Source: Paramoeba atlantica
Taxonomy: Eukaryota > Discosea
Direction of reading: 5' to 3'
Length of the DNA stretch: 64,000 nt
Assembly: GCA_977017575.1 (NCBI GenBank)
Contig: CDRNVI010000049.1
Span: forward strand, 186,001 to 250,000
The translations under genes were made by a program, and so were the position numbers. The notes under the pieces were generated by a model. It was not told where the DNA came from. It was given only the letters and a program-made list of their open reading frames with translations, and did not search any database. Positions within the stretch are counted from its first letter, which is position 1. Every line of letters begins with the position of its first letter. Shown here piece by piece: positions 27,747 through 37,642 of the stretch.

Positions 27747-30170
27747 CTATTGTCTACGATATACATAAGCCCGCGAGGAACGAAACTCAATGTCCCCTTT
27801 GCGCGTCATGGCGTACAAAGCAAGTTGCACCCACTTTCGGTCGTGGCCTTGTGAGCGCAACAGGTTCGTCAGGCGAACAGTTTTCATTCCGAACCCTACA
27901 CTACAGTTGTGGCGAATCGCTGCCTCGACACGGTGCACACGGGCTTGCTCCGCGGGTGTGAGCGTCGAGATCGGAGTAGCACCCGCCTTGCTCGCTTCAA
28001 CTGTACTGACCTGGAACAGTCGTATCGCCTCCTCGGCATGCGTTGCTGTGGCGACTTTGGAGAGTGTCATCTTTGCTAAGGCCTCCGTCATGCGTACCAG
28101 ACTTTCAAGCTGCCGCACGGTGAGATGGATGACACTATCGGAGGGATTGTCCCCGAAGAGGGCCTCGGTGGCCTCCGCTCGGATTTTGGTGAAGTAATTT
28201 TGCAGAACTTCCTTGGCTTGTGGACTGATCAATGGGGTGCATGAGGCTTTGGCAAAAGCAATGTATTTTTGTAACAATGCGGGCTCGATAATATTAGGAT
28301 TCGTGTGCGCCGCTCCAGAGTCAATGACTCCCGGACGTGAACGTTTGTGTCCTTGTTTGTGCAGCGACATTACGTGAGAGGCAATCCGAACATCTCTTTG
28401 AAAATCCTTCACGTCAACCAGACGAAAGATACAATCAAAACGAGAAAGGATACTTGCCTGAAAACTAATTTGTTCGTCATCCGACTTGGTAGGGTCAAAG
28501 CTTCCCATTAACGGATTCGCCGCAGCTAACACACTACATCGCGCGTTGAGTACCGTAGAGATATTCGCTTTTGAGACCGAGATGGTTTGCTGTTCCATCG
28601 CTTCATGAATCGCAACCTGGTCTTGGATTCGCATCTTGTCAAATTCATCAATACACACCACCCCGCCGTCAGCCAGCACCAGCGAGCCCGCCTCCAGCCA
28701 CCACTCCCCACCCTCCCCACGGACCACCGCCGCCGTGAGCCCTGCCGCGCTCCCGCCTTTCCCCGAGGTATACAACCCCACCGGAGCGACCTTCTCCACA
28801 TACTTCAATAGCTGACTCTTCGCCGTGGACGGATCCCCCATCAACAGCACATTCATATCTCCGCGAAGAATCGACCCGTCCTTAATCCGCTTCCTCGTCC
28901 CCCCAAACAGCAAACACGCAATCGCCTTTTTAATATCCAGTGCCCCAAACACCGCAGGGTCAATACTCGTGGCAATATCCTCATACAGATGCGGTCGTTT
29001 CGCCAGAGCTTCAAAAATCTTCTCCTCCCTCGGTTGCCAAATCGGTAGCCGCAACATTGCATTCATCCCTTTACCCCACGAAGACGACGACGACGACGAC
29101 GACGACGAACCCGGACTCCACCACGAAATCGCGCCCCCCCTCCCCTCCCCCCCTCCCTCCCCCTCCCTCCCCCCCTCCTGCGACAACCCCATCCACCCCA
29201 CCCCCTTTAAATACGCCGTCCGTAGCCCCACCCCGTTTCGCGACCCATGATTTCCTTTGCCTCCCCCGCCCCCTCCCCCTCCTCCCCCTCTCTCCATCAC
29301 TGCGTTCACCGCCACCACCCCCACCCGGTCCCCCGGCGCCACGCGGTCGGTGAGGCCCCGGTCCACGAGCACCTCCACGCAGCGGGGCATCTCCCCCGGC
29401 GGGACCCCCTGCGGGAGCTCCTGGAGCCTCACCCGCTGCGCGTCCTCGTAGGCGCAGCTCTGGGCGAGCAGCGTGTAGGGCGCGGGGCGGCAGGGCGGGG
29501 TCCCGGGGAGGGGGCTGACGTTGGAGACGCAGCGCCGGGGGAGCTCCAGGTCGTTACTGAGGGGGAGGGCCACGACGGTTTTACAGGACTGGCACTGGAG
29601 GAGGGCGCGGACGCAACGGAGACGGGTCTTGCCGACTTTGATCACCAGGCCGGGGACGCAGAGGAGGTGGGCGACGGGGACGTGGCTGAGGTCGCGGAGG
29701 GGGGTGAGTGGGGAGGCCCAGAGGATTTGGAGTTGGATGTCGTGGGAGGGGGTGGGGGTGGGGGAGACGGGGAAGTAGTGCTCGGCTTCGGCGATCTCGC
29801 GGAGGGCTTCTTCGAAGAGGAAGATACATTGTGTGGCGCGATCCCGTAGGGCGATGCCTAAATCCTGACTGAAGCAGATGGCATCTTCCCAGTTGATTTC
29901 TAAGAAGTTTCGACCAGAGTAGAGATTCGATTGTAGCTGCTTCATGTAGTCAAGCACGATGGCGTTCCGAGAGGATGCCCGATACGAGGAGATAAATTCT
30001 TTAAACATTCGCTTCAGACCTTCCGGTGAAGCTTGCCATCGAGGCAGGTCATTGGAAACACTCTCACCTTGAGAAGCACGGTCGGTTGTAACGTCCCAGC
30101 TGTAAGGTGCTTCACTAGGATCACCTTCGGTCGGTGACAGCACAGATACACGTCCTAGATCGTGTTGCAT
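27747..30170 (-). CDS. MCM5: DNA replication licensing factor MCM5
   Basis: A subunit of the nuclear MCM2-7 replicative helicase. The start is the first ATG (30170), giving 807 residues. The N-terminal OB region has the MCM5-type zinc-finger area (CQSCKTVVALP, CRPAPYTLL, QSC) and the MCM5 signature RLQELPQGVPPGEMPR. The AAA+ core holds Walker A GDPSTAKSQLL (about residue 444), Walker B VVCIDEFDKM (about 503) and the arginine finger LSRFD (about 575). GDMNVLLMGDP and EAMEQQTISVSKA are close to MCM5 in animals and fungi. An insert between OB fold and AAA core contains a 10-Gly run, a Glu/Gly stretch and a 10-Ser run, unusual for MCM5. The C-terminal winged helix is present. Confidence 0.95.
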   Translation of the reverse strand: MQHDLGRVSVLSPTEGDPSEAPYSWDVTTDRASQGESVSNDLPRWQASPEGLKRMFKEFISSYRASSRNAIVLDYMKQLQSNLYSGRNFLEINWEDAICFSQDLGIALRDRATQCIFLFEEALREIAEAEHYFPVSPTPTPSHDIQLQILWASPLTPLRDLSHVPVAHLLCVPGLVIKVGKTRLRCVRALLQCQSCKTVVALPLSNDLELPRRCVSNVSPLPGTPPCRPAPYTLLAQSCAYEDAQRVRLQELPQGVPPGEMPRCVEVLVDRGLTDRVAPGDRVGVVAVNAVMERGGGGGGGGGGKGNHGSRNGVGLRTAYLKGVGWMGLSQEGGREGEGGGEGRGGAISWWSPGSSSSSSSSSSWGKGMNAMLRLPIWQPREEKIFEALAKRPHLYEDIATSIDPAVFGALDIKKAIACLLFGGTRKRIKDGSILRGDMNVLLMGDPSTAKSQLLKYVEKVAPVGLYTSGKGGSAAGLTAAVVRGEGGEWWLEAGSLVLADGGVVCIDEFDKMRIQDQVAIHEAMEQQTISVSKANISTVLNARCSVLAAANPLMGSFDPTKSDDEQISFQASILSRFDCIFRLVDVKDFQRDVRIASHVMSLHKQGHKRSRPGVIDSGAAHTNPNIIEPALLQKYIAFAKASCTPLISPQAKEVLQNYFTKIRAEATEALFGDNPSDSVIHLTVRQLESLVRMTEALAKMTLSKVATATHAEEAIRLFQVSTVEASKAGATPISTLTPAEQARVHRVEAAIRHNCSVGFGMKTVRLTNLLRSQGHDRKWVQLALYAMTRKGDIEFRSSRAYVYRRQ

Positions 30171-30819
30171 GGACCATGAAAATTGGTTTTTTCGAGTCGA
30201 TAAAAAATCGTATATTTTCTGGAAAAAACTGTGATCTGCCTTATAAATACACACAAGTGTATGTGTAAGTGTGTGATAAAGTAAGTCGAACTTGGGAAGA
30301 AACGCTCCTCAAAGGTAAAGTTTGTACTTAAACCGAGAGTATCATTGAATCTCTTTCTTGAGAAACTACACTTTCTCAAAGCCTTTTTCTAAATCGTAAA
30401 CGCCATATGACCTACAAATAACGACACTCCCACACGACAATATAAAAGTGTTTTTCATTTCATTCAAGCTGCTCGTTTCAAGTTGTTGATATACACCGGC
30501 ACAAGCGAAACAAAAATACTACCTTTTCTCTCCATCACTTAATCAAAGCATAAGATTCGGATATGTTTCCTAAAAATAATTCTTCAAAAAAATACCAAAA
30601 ACTAAAAACAACACATGACGCAAATGTGATTCGCGTTCGAACACCTCTAAAGTAATCTGAGTATAACTGAAACCTCATTTCCAAAACTAAATCCAAAAAA
30701 CTATTCACCAGCGCGCCAACAAAACTAACACATAAAATAAAATAAAATATTAGTATTCTATCGCACGTGCCAATCAAAGAAACCCACTACTCAACTCATC
30801 AGACCTTATTCGCGCAGTT
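30171..30819. other. Intergenic between MCM5 and PIWI copy 1
   Basis: 650 AT-rich bases with no gene. It holds the 3' flank of PIWI copy 1, which has no similarity to the 3' flank of copy 2 (51105-51559). Confidence 0.5.
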
Positions 30820-33732
30820 CTACAAATAGTACGGCAATTGTCGCAGTTCCATTCCCACATTTGGCTTGGCAGCGGAGGAGGTTCCGTGGAAGAATGCCAA
30901 CTTGCTTGCGCATTGCAGGACAAAGGGTGCCTTGATGGATCCGGGCCAGTTCGTGTACATCCAGCACAGGTGGTAGGACATGTTCTCAATAGCTTGCAAG
31001 GACAAACCGCCATCACGGAGCACAAAGTACTTGACCGGTTTCGAGGTAGCCAGGGTGCAGTCGACAGCGATTTGGGAGAAGGAGTGGGAGCTGTGCTCGA
31101 CAACATGTCCACGAGGAATGTTGTGCCACTCCACCCGTCCGCCCTTTGATACTGGCGCTGCGTAGCGATCATGAATACGTTTCTGGACTACCATGAAGGT
31201 AAGTTCAACGTTTTTGCTTCCGAGGAATTTTTCACAGTCCGCCATCTCTTCAACGCGCACACGGTCCATCATGCTGTCTCCCACACCGTCGCGGTACACT
31301 ACAACGCGTCCGACATTGGAACCTTTCACGAGCACCTCGAACACTTCTTCGAGAAATTCCTTCAATGTAGTCATGCTCATGCGATCCATCACTGGGTTAC
31401 GTCCGTCAGTCTGCTCACTCGCGGCTCCAGCATTGCGGCGGCTTTCAGTCGATGATCCTCCCATCATCTTCTGTCGGGACACCTGCATGTCTGTGTTGCA
31501 CAAATGGCTCCACTTTCGAGTCTCCGCATTGTAGTACCAGGCTACGAAACCAGCGAGGTTGCGACGTTGATTTTCGAAGGATCCGGATTCACTTGCTTCG
31601 CTTTTGCGATCGCTATAGATATCGTAGCCCACGTAGATGGTGCCATTTGCTCCAAGCTCCGGAACGTTGCTCGGAATATCAACCAGCCACAATGGCGTAC
31701 CCATCTTAGCAGTCACATTCTTCGCAATGTTGTGAACATAGGGTCCTGCCGTTTTTGCCTTGCTCATCTTGTCAAAGTCTACGAATTGAGAGACGATGCC
31801 CATAGACCCCAGTTCGCTCTTCAACGTGCCGTAGGCATCCTGACCACGTGTGCTGTGGCCGTTGCTGAGGACGCATAGCACAAGGGCGGGTGTACCTTCC
31901 GCCATGGCCTGGCGTACGGCATCGGTTCGCACCGAGTCCAAGCATTTGTCGATAAAGTCGCGGTCGTCTTCACCACTATCGACGAAGGTAACAGGTCCTT
32001 TCGCCTTCCATACGCCACGAATGCGTTCGTTGACATCCATAATTTGACGCACTAAGTCACGAGCCTTAGCACCCCAACCAAAGACTTGGTATTCTTTGCG
32101 TTCCTCGTTGAACTGAATCCGCATGGTCTGGGGAGCGAAATCTTGATTAGGGCGGAGAGTCTCTGGAGAGCCAACGATCTGAACTTTGACGGTCTTGATT
32201 TCTTTCGGTTGTATGGTTTCCAATGCCGCATTCTTGATCTGAAGGCCGTATCCGCTCAGGAGCTGTTTCGGTTCCTGTTCATCGAATCTCTTCACCAACT
32301 TGATGCACTGATCTTGCATTTCCTCGGGCATCTTGGAGCATCGCGTCGGAAGGAAGCGTCGTGCTTCAGTGCTTAATTGGTCCACAAGGACGAATTCAGG
32401 AATGAGGCGGACGCGGCCGGAGCGCTCACCCCAGATAAGAGGCTGATCCGTCTTTGTAACCTCCAACCCATACGTCTCCTTGTAGTAATCCGCATAAGAG
32501 ATTGTTCGTCCGCTCTTAAGCTCGAAGACGGACTCCACCGTCGTCCCCTTGTCCACTTTGTAGACCATGTAGTTGCGCTTCCTCGTTCCGTAAGACGTCA
32601 TCACCTTGAGACCCAGCAGACTGCGCGGCCCGTTCTTGTTGAGGTAGTCCAGCGCAGTTACACGTGCTTCCACATGACTTCGAGGATGAACAATGAGAAC
32701 AACACCGTTGTCTGTCAACTGGAATGTTGCAAAGTAACCAGGTACCACAATCATATCGCGATACACACGTTGCCGAGTGAAATCGCAGTATATTTTTCCT
32801 GTTCGGCGAAGATCTAATGATTCCAGAATTCGGCATAACACATGATTGTACACTTGCATCGTTTGTTCCTCATTAGAGCGGGGGTTGAGTTGCACCTTAG
32901 TGATGTCTTCCTTGCGTAGTTCCATTGTGGTCTTGAAAGATCCAAGGGAGACTTCACGTGAAAGCGGTTCTTGCAAATGTTCGGAGATATCCTCAAGGCA
33001 ATAAAAGTTAGTTCCAGAGATGATCAAATCGAGCTTCTTGAGGTATTCCTTTTCTAAGACTTGGCGAAGATATCCGAATAGGAGCTTCTTACGTTGAATT
33101 TCGCTGATGTTTTCATTTTTCTCGATGCTGAGGGGATACATGTAGACCTCCGCCTTACTGATGGAGACACTGACAGCATTCCACATTACGTCGCGGCATG
33201 GTGCACGCTGACGGAGGGCGTCACGTTCGGATGCCATCAAACGACCACGTTCCGTCTTGTCTTTGTCAGCCCAGAAACGATCCCAACAGCCACTGCAACA
33301 GCGTTTATTGGGGACGTCCGCATGCTTTCCTACTCGGCATAACTTACCACAGCTGTCGCATTTGGCGTACTCGCTCCCAATGAAGGGCATCATGCTTCCG
33401 GTGCCCGGACCACCTCCCATGGGACCGCCCATCGGACGGGGACCACCGGGTGCACCACCCGGAGGGCCACCTGGTCGTCCTCCAGGAGCTGGGCCACGAT
33501 CGTCTCTTCGGTAGTTGTCGTTTCGGCGATCATCGCGGCGGTTGTCATCCCGGCGATAGTCTTGGCGCTGGTCACGCGAGCGATCGTCCCTGCGATAGTC
33601 GTCGCGACGGTCATCGCGTCGATAATCATCACGACGGTCATCGCGTCGATAATCATCACGACGATCATCGCGCCGATAATCATCGCGCCGGTAATCGTCA
33701 CGTCGGTAGTCGTCGCGTCGATTGTAACTCAT
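30820..33732 (-). CDS. PIWI-clade Argonaute, copy 1
   Basis: 970 residues, ATG start, TAG stop. Residues 5-78 are RRDDY repeats and 80-112 are Gly/Pro/Arg-rich. A Cys cluster (CDSCGKLC at 125-132, CCSGC at 145-149) suggests a zinc site not standard in Argonautes. PAZ spans about 355-460 (FELKSGRTISYADYYKETYG, then RLIPEF), MID about 615-690 and PIWI about 695-970. PIWI-clade marks are LWLVDIPS, VVYRDGVGD and MYTNWPGSIKAP with the KLAF...YYL end. Of the slicer tetrad, Asp704 and Asp815 are present. The Glu-finger position aligns with non-Glu residues near 785, and the final His position is Ser943 (CASKLAFF where the family has YAHKLAF). RNA-guided silencing is the family role; loss of cleavage is inferred. 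Confidence 0.93.
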   Translation of the reverse strand: MSYNRRDDYRRDDYRRDDYRRDDRRDDYRRDDRRDDYRRDDRRDDYRRDDRSRDQRQDYRRDDNRRDDRRNDNYRRDDRGPAPGGRPGGPPGGAPGGPRPMGGPMGGGPGTGSMMPFIGSEYAKCDSCGKLCRVGKHADVPNKRCCSGCWDRFWADKDKTERGRLMASERDALRQRAPCRDVMWNAVSVSISKAEVYMYPLSIEKNENISEIQRKKLLFGYLRQVLEKEYLKKLDLIISGTNFYCLEDISEHLQEPLSREVSLGSFKTTMELRKEDITKVQLNPRSNEEQTMQVYNHVLCRILESLDLRRTGKIYCDFTRQRVYRDMIVVPGYFATFQLTDNGVVLIVHPRSHVEARVTALDYLNKNGPRSLLGLKVMTSYGTRKRNYMVYKVDKGTTVESVFELKSGRTISYADYYKETYGLEVTKTDQPLIWGERSGRVRLIPEFVLVDQLSTEARRFLPTRCSKMPEEMQDQCIKLVKRFDEQEPKQLLSGYGLQIKNAALETIQPKEIKTVKVQIVGSPETLRPNQDFAPQTMRIQFNEERKEYQVFGWGAKARDLVRQIMDVNERIRGVWKAKGPVTFVDSGEDDRDFIDKCLDSVRTDAVRQAMAEGTPALVLCVLSNGHSTRGQDAYGTLKSELGSMGIVSQFVDFDKMSKAKTAGPYVHNIAKNVTAKMGTPLWLVDIPSNVPELGANGTIYVGYDIYSDRKSEASESGSFENQRRNLAGFVAWYYNAETRKWSHLCNTDMQVSRQKMMGGSSTESRRNAGAASEQTDGRNPVMDRMSMTTLKEFLEEVFEVLVKGSNVGRVVVYRDGVGDSMMDRVRVEEMADCEKFLGSKNVELTFMVVQKRIHDRYAAPVSKGGRVEWHNIPRGHVVEHSSHSFSQIAVDCTLATSKPVKYFVLRDGGLSLQAIENMSYHLCWMYTNWPGSIKAPFVLQCASKLAFFHGTSSAAKPNVGMELRQLPYYL

Positions 33733-34226
33733 AGAATTCGTTAAAAGTAGTTAAATTTTCAGGTTCTTTTTTTTCGGAGTTTTTCAGGTACACGACTTTT
33801 CCGTTGTATGTCCTTGTTGTATGTGACATACAACAATTAGGACATAATGTCCGAGAAACGACTTATTGATGTTTCATGTGATTAAACAGAGAAACTATGG
33901 GAGACTTTTATACATTCAGCGAATTGTGGGTTAAGTTGTTTCATATCAGCGAATCACTACAAGAGTAATCATCATGTAATTTTCTGGAGATACGTGGAAA
34001 CAGTGTTTCATTGTGACAACCGGTCATCTACAGACTCTCCATTTCATTTTTATCCCCCCAGACCCTTTTTTCATTCATTCTCGAGCCAGCAATCCTTCAG
34101 AGGTTTCACCTGCTTCGGATTTCGCTCCTTCGATTTCAAGTCCTTCAATCGAGACTTCCCCAAGTCAACGAGCTCGTATTGCAATCCCTGGACATAGCTA
34201 CAATAATAATTTTTGTAATAATAATT
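30821..34226. repeat. Segmental duplication, copy 1 (PIWI gene plus 5' flank)
   Basis: Direct repeat with 51561-54956, a constant offset of 20,740 over the gene. I find no difference from 30821 to about 34067. The last 160 bases differ by about eight substitutions and a 10-base indel. The left boundary is the second base of the stop codon (TAG here, TAA in copy 2), and 3' flanks are unrelated. The right boundary runs into a 37-base minisatellite. Confidence 0.92.
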
Positions 34227-34240
34227 ATTATTAATAATTG

Positions 34241-34735
34241 GCCGCGTCTATGCCCTTGATGGATGGCGCGGGGTTTGGCCACTTCCATGCCTTTGGTGGA
34301 TGGAGCGGAGTTTGGTCGCGTCCATGCCCTTTGCGGATGGAGCGGAGTTTGGCCGCGTCTATGCCCTTGATGGATGGCGCGGGGTTTGGCCTCTTCCATG
34401 CCTTTGGTGGATGGAGCGGAGTATTGGCCGCGTCCATGTCCTTAGTTGATGGAGCGGAGTTTTGACCGCGTCCGTGGCCTTGGTGAATAGGACGTGGTTA
34501 GGCTGTGGTCATGTCCTTGGTGGTTAGAGCGAGGTTTGGCTGCGGTCATATCCGTGGTGGGTGGAGCCTAGTTTTGGCGACGTCCATGCCCTTGATGAAT
34601 GGAGCGTGATTAAGCTGTGGTCATGCCCTTGATGGGAGCGAGGTTTGGCTGCGGTCATACCCGTGGTGGGTAGAGCCGAGGTTTGGCGGCGTCCATGCCC
34701 GTGATGGATGGAGCGGAGTTTGGCCACTAGCATTG
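34241..34735. repeat. 37-base minisatellite
   Basis: About 13 units of 37-38 bases on the pattern GCCGCGTCCATGCCCTTGAT followed by GGATGGAGCGGAGTTTG, drifting to the right. Because 37 is not a multiple of three, open frames run through it on both strands, which is accidental. It starts just past the end of the PIWI duplication. Confidence 0.85.
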
Positions 34736-34894
34736 TACTAGTGTGTGTTGCATTGAATTGATATTTTATTGGGGGATTTTCACTAGTTAAGGTACTGGGA
34801 TGCATTGGCTTTACGGGTCTTAGTTCAGGAGCCTGGATTTGTATTGGGATCCGACATTCAGCACGGACTGGAAACTAGGAGTTATGAAGCCTTG

Positions 34895-35050
34895 ATCGCA
34901 ACACATAAAGTATAATTTATGGCCTTGGGACATAAATGACATTTTATGAGTTGTGAATGCGTAGCATTTTGCCTGGATCACTTTTGCGGTTTGGGTTGGA
35001 TGAAAACTCACGGTGGAGCATAACCTGTGGTCATGGCTCTCATCGATTTT
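34895..35050. repeat. Inverted repeat, left arm (partner 36568-36725)
   Basis: About 155 bases, including TTATGGCCTTGGGACATAAA and CACGGTGGAGCATAACCTGT, recur almost exactly in reverse complement at 36568-36725. About 1.5 kb lies between the arms. Confidence 0.75.
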
Positions 35051-35702
35051 GTTTTTTTTATGGCCTTGATTGGATTGATGTAAGAATAGAGCATGTAAGA
35101 AAAGGGGAAACGTAAAGCAAGAAAAGGGAATAAAAACAATTCACTTTGCACGAAACGAAAAAGCGAATGTTGTGATGAATCTCGAATATCGTTGTATAAT
35201 ATTGATTGGGTTTCGTGGGACTCATCCTTTGGTATCTTTTGGATCATTTGTTTAAGATGCTCTTGTCTATTGTTCGGATTCTTTAAAATCTGTTCTTTGG
35301 GATCTTTGTGATCAACTCTTGTCTTAAGATTTTGATGATACATTCTTGTGATCTTCGCGATTGTGTGTCTGTGGTTTTCGTGATCGGTTTTTAATATCTT
35401 TAAATCTGTTATTAGATCTTCGGGATCTAACCTGAGGCAAAGGGATCCATTCTTTGGGGTCTTCGTTTCTTTTACATCTTTGCGATCAGTTATTTAAGTA
35501 ACTTGTATCGTTTATTTGTGTTCTTCGGAATCCTTATTTCTGATTCTCCTTTTTGGATCCTTGTGATCCGTTCTTCGTGATCTTTGTGATCGGTTGTTCA
35601 GCTGTGACTTGTTTAAGATCAGTTGTTTATTCGGTCAAACAGAAGCATTATTTCACATTATAAAAAATACCATTTTTTTATGTGATCTAAATGTTTTCTT
35701 AT
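35051..35702. repeat. Degenerate GATCTTTGTGATC repeats, non-coding
   Basis: From about 35170 to 35640 the sequence repeats variants of ATCTTTGGGATC and TTCGTGATC every 15-30 bases. No gene is seen. Confidence 0.5.
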
Positions 35703-35704
35703 TA

Positions 35705-36448
35705 CTGTACCCCCCCTAGTTATCTGTCGCTACTTTTCGAGAATAGGTGACAGATAACTAGGGGGGGTAGGGGTGCGACAGATAACTAGGGGGGGTAGGG
35801 GTGCGACAGATAACTAGGGGGGTCAAAGTGCGACAGATAACTAGGGGGGTCCGTCGCCAAAAAAAGAGAGGGAACGAAATGTTACAGAAACGGTATCTCT
35901 ATTGCCTAGGAAAATTCGTTTCTACCCCAATGGGAGCTCTTCTCTAGGGGAACGAGATTTCTCCAATGCCGCACAGATGAGCAAAAACGGATAAAAAATC
36001 AAAATTCCGAGCGGGGGCAATATCAACTGAAACCACTGTATATGGGTTAAAGTAGAACATCGGGAGCTATCGGACTCCAATTTTCACAAAGGTCACGACG
36101 GGAAAGAATGTCAATATCACGGTTTTCAAATAAGGTGCGATACACATTATTTACCACGTGAATTGCACAACTGTTTTCACCAGAACGATCTTTGAATTTG
36201 AATTCACCAGATGATCTTTAAATTGAATGAAGGGAATGATGAAGGGGATGATGGAGGGGACAACGAGCTCCTACTTCTGTTTTCCAATTTTGACCGTAGA
36301 GCTCCACGCAAAACCATTAGCCCTAAAGCAGAACAGAAAAAAAATGAAGTTTCGCTTCTAATTTTATAAATTTTTCATTTTGTTTAGAAAGGCGACAGAT
36401 AACTAGGGGGGGGGGGTGGGAGGGCGACAGATAACTAGGGGGGTACAG
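35705..36448. mobile_element. TA-flanked MITE with tandemly repeated end motif
   Basis: The ends are inverted repeats of about 25 bases: CTGTACCCCCC(C) then TAGTTATCTGTCGC at 35705, and its reverse complement ending at 36448. TA lies outside both (35703-35704 and 36449-36450). Inside the left end the motif GCGACAGATAACTAGGGGGG is repeated four times between 35744 and 35855, with one extra copy before the right end. No transposase is present. Its CTGTACCCCCC start is shared with the 3140-3631 element. Confidence 0.72.
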
Positions 36449-36567
36449 TATATTTTACGTACATTGAAAGTGTTTTTCTGACATTGTTTTGCATACATCT
36501 GTACTTTTTGCCGCGAAAAAGTTTCGGGGTGATGGTACGCTTGATAGTGGGCAGCCGGAGAAGGTAA

Positions 36568-36725
36568 ACAAATCGATGAGAGCCATGACCACAGGTTATG
36601 CTCCACCGTGAGTTTTCTTCCAACCCAAACCGCAAAAGTGATCCAGGCAAAATGCTACGCATTCATCCTTGGTCACAACTCATAAAATGTCATTTATGTC
36701 CCAAGGCCATAAATTATACATTATT
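36568..36725. repeat. Inverted repeat, right arm (partner 34895-35050)
   Basis: Reverse complement of the left arm with only a few changes, for example a longer spacing around GCATTCATCC. Confidence 0.75.
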
Positions 36726-36736
36726 AATAATTCAAT

Positions 36737-37327
36737 ATGCATTTACACGAGGGGCTGCGAGTGACACATGCGGAGCCCCTCGCATGTAGACATATATGCG
36801 TATTGACCGACCCAGTATGGTCGGCGCGTCCCTGGACGCGGATTGTTTCATCCCGCCAGGGAACATGGGACACGCTATACACAGATGCATCTCTGTCGGG
36901 ATGGGGTGCTGTACTGATTCTTCCGCATGGTTCAGTTTACGCCACGGGTGCGGCATGGACCCGACAAATGGAGATTAACGAAGGAGAAACACATGCAGTT
37001 GAGAATGCTTTGGAAGCGTTTCGAGAACATTGGGATGCTATTGCGGGCATAAATCCCGTATTGATAACACCAGTGCGGCTGCAGCTTTACAAAAGAAGTG
37101 GAGCAATTATTTTCGGTTATCCGAAATACTCCTCCGTATACTTCGCTTTGCAAAAAGTAATAATTTACGAATCATCCCATCATACATACGATCTAAGGAA
37201 AGCTTGGCAGACGCCTGGAGTAGATAACCAAAGGAGGACAGACGTGAGACGAATGATTTTGTGGGGTGTTAGGGCACCCTACATTAACTATGCGATTGGA
37301 GAGACTAGCGAACGGGGAGTATACTGA
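36737..37327 (+). mobile_element. Retroelement fossil: RNase H region of DIRS/VIPER-like kind
   Basis: A remnant with LYTDASLSGWGAVL, an INEGETHAVENAL helix and, further on, IIPSYIRSKESLADAWSR. This is the RNase H arrangement of DIRS/VIPER-type and LTR-type retroelements, where the domain ends with ADxxSR. It is broken, with at least one break, and no other domain of the element is adjacent. It is older than, and separate from, the larger fossil at 47.2-50.5 kb. Confidence 0.55.
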
Positions 37328-37639
37328 AAGGTACTTTCCCATTCGCTAGTGTGTCATAAGGGAAAAAGGATGCTTGTTACATACATATGTTTAGTTTATC
37401 ACTCAACATCGCAGACATAGGAAAATACTTAGAATCCGATATAAAACTAGTTGACAACATTCTGAAAGCAAATTTGGATAATGTTTGTGCGCATCAAAAT
37501 TATTAGTTTATTTTAAGTATTACAGATTTTATGATATGCACCAATTATCACACTTTGGAACCAATTTGAAGGAAACAAACACTTAATCACTGGGACGAGC
37601 ACCTACCACGAAAACCTTTACACGACGCCTGTTATCAGA
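37328..37639. other. No gene seen
   Basis: AT-rich spacer between a retroelement fossil and a LINE N-terminal relic; nothing recognised. Confidence 0.4.
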
Positions 37640-37642
37640 CAA

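Noticed and set aside
29247-29849. 200-codon + strand ORF opposite MCM5
   Set aside because: It is the reverse shadow of the GC-biased MCM5 coding region; Gly/Glu-rich with no domain.
30838-33744. Many + strand ORFs across PIWI copy 1 (repeated across copy 2)
   Set aside because: Antisense shadows of the PIWI gene; identical in both copies only because the DNA is identical.
33994-34234. Small + strand ORF upstream of PIWI copy 1, with a counterpart at 54734-55003
   Set aside because: A 10-base indel between copies shifts the frame, and most of the coding-sense differences change the residue; no sign of selection for a protein.
34145-34805. ORFs on both strands through the 37-base repeats
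   Set aside because: The repeat length is not a multiple of three, so all frames stay open by repetition; no protein is implied.
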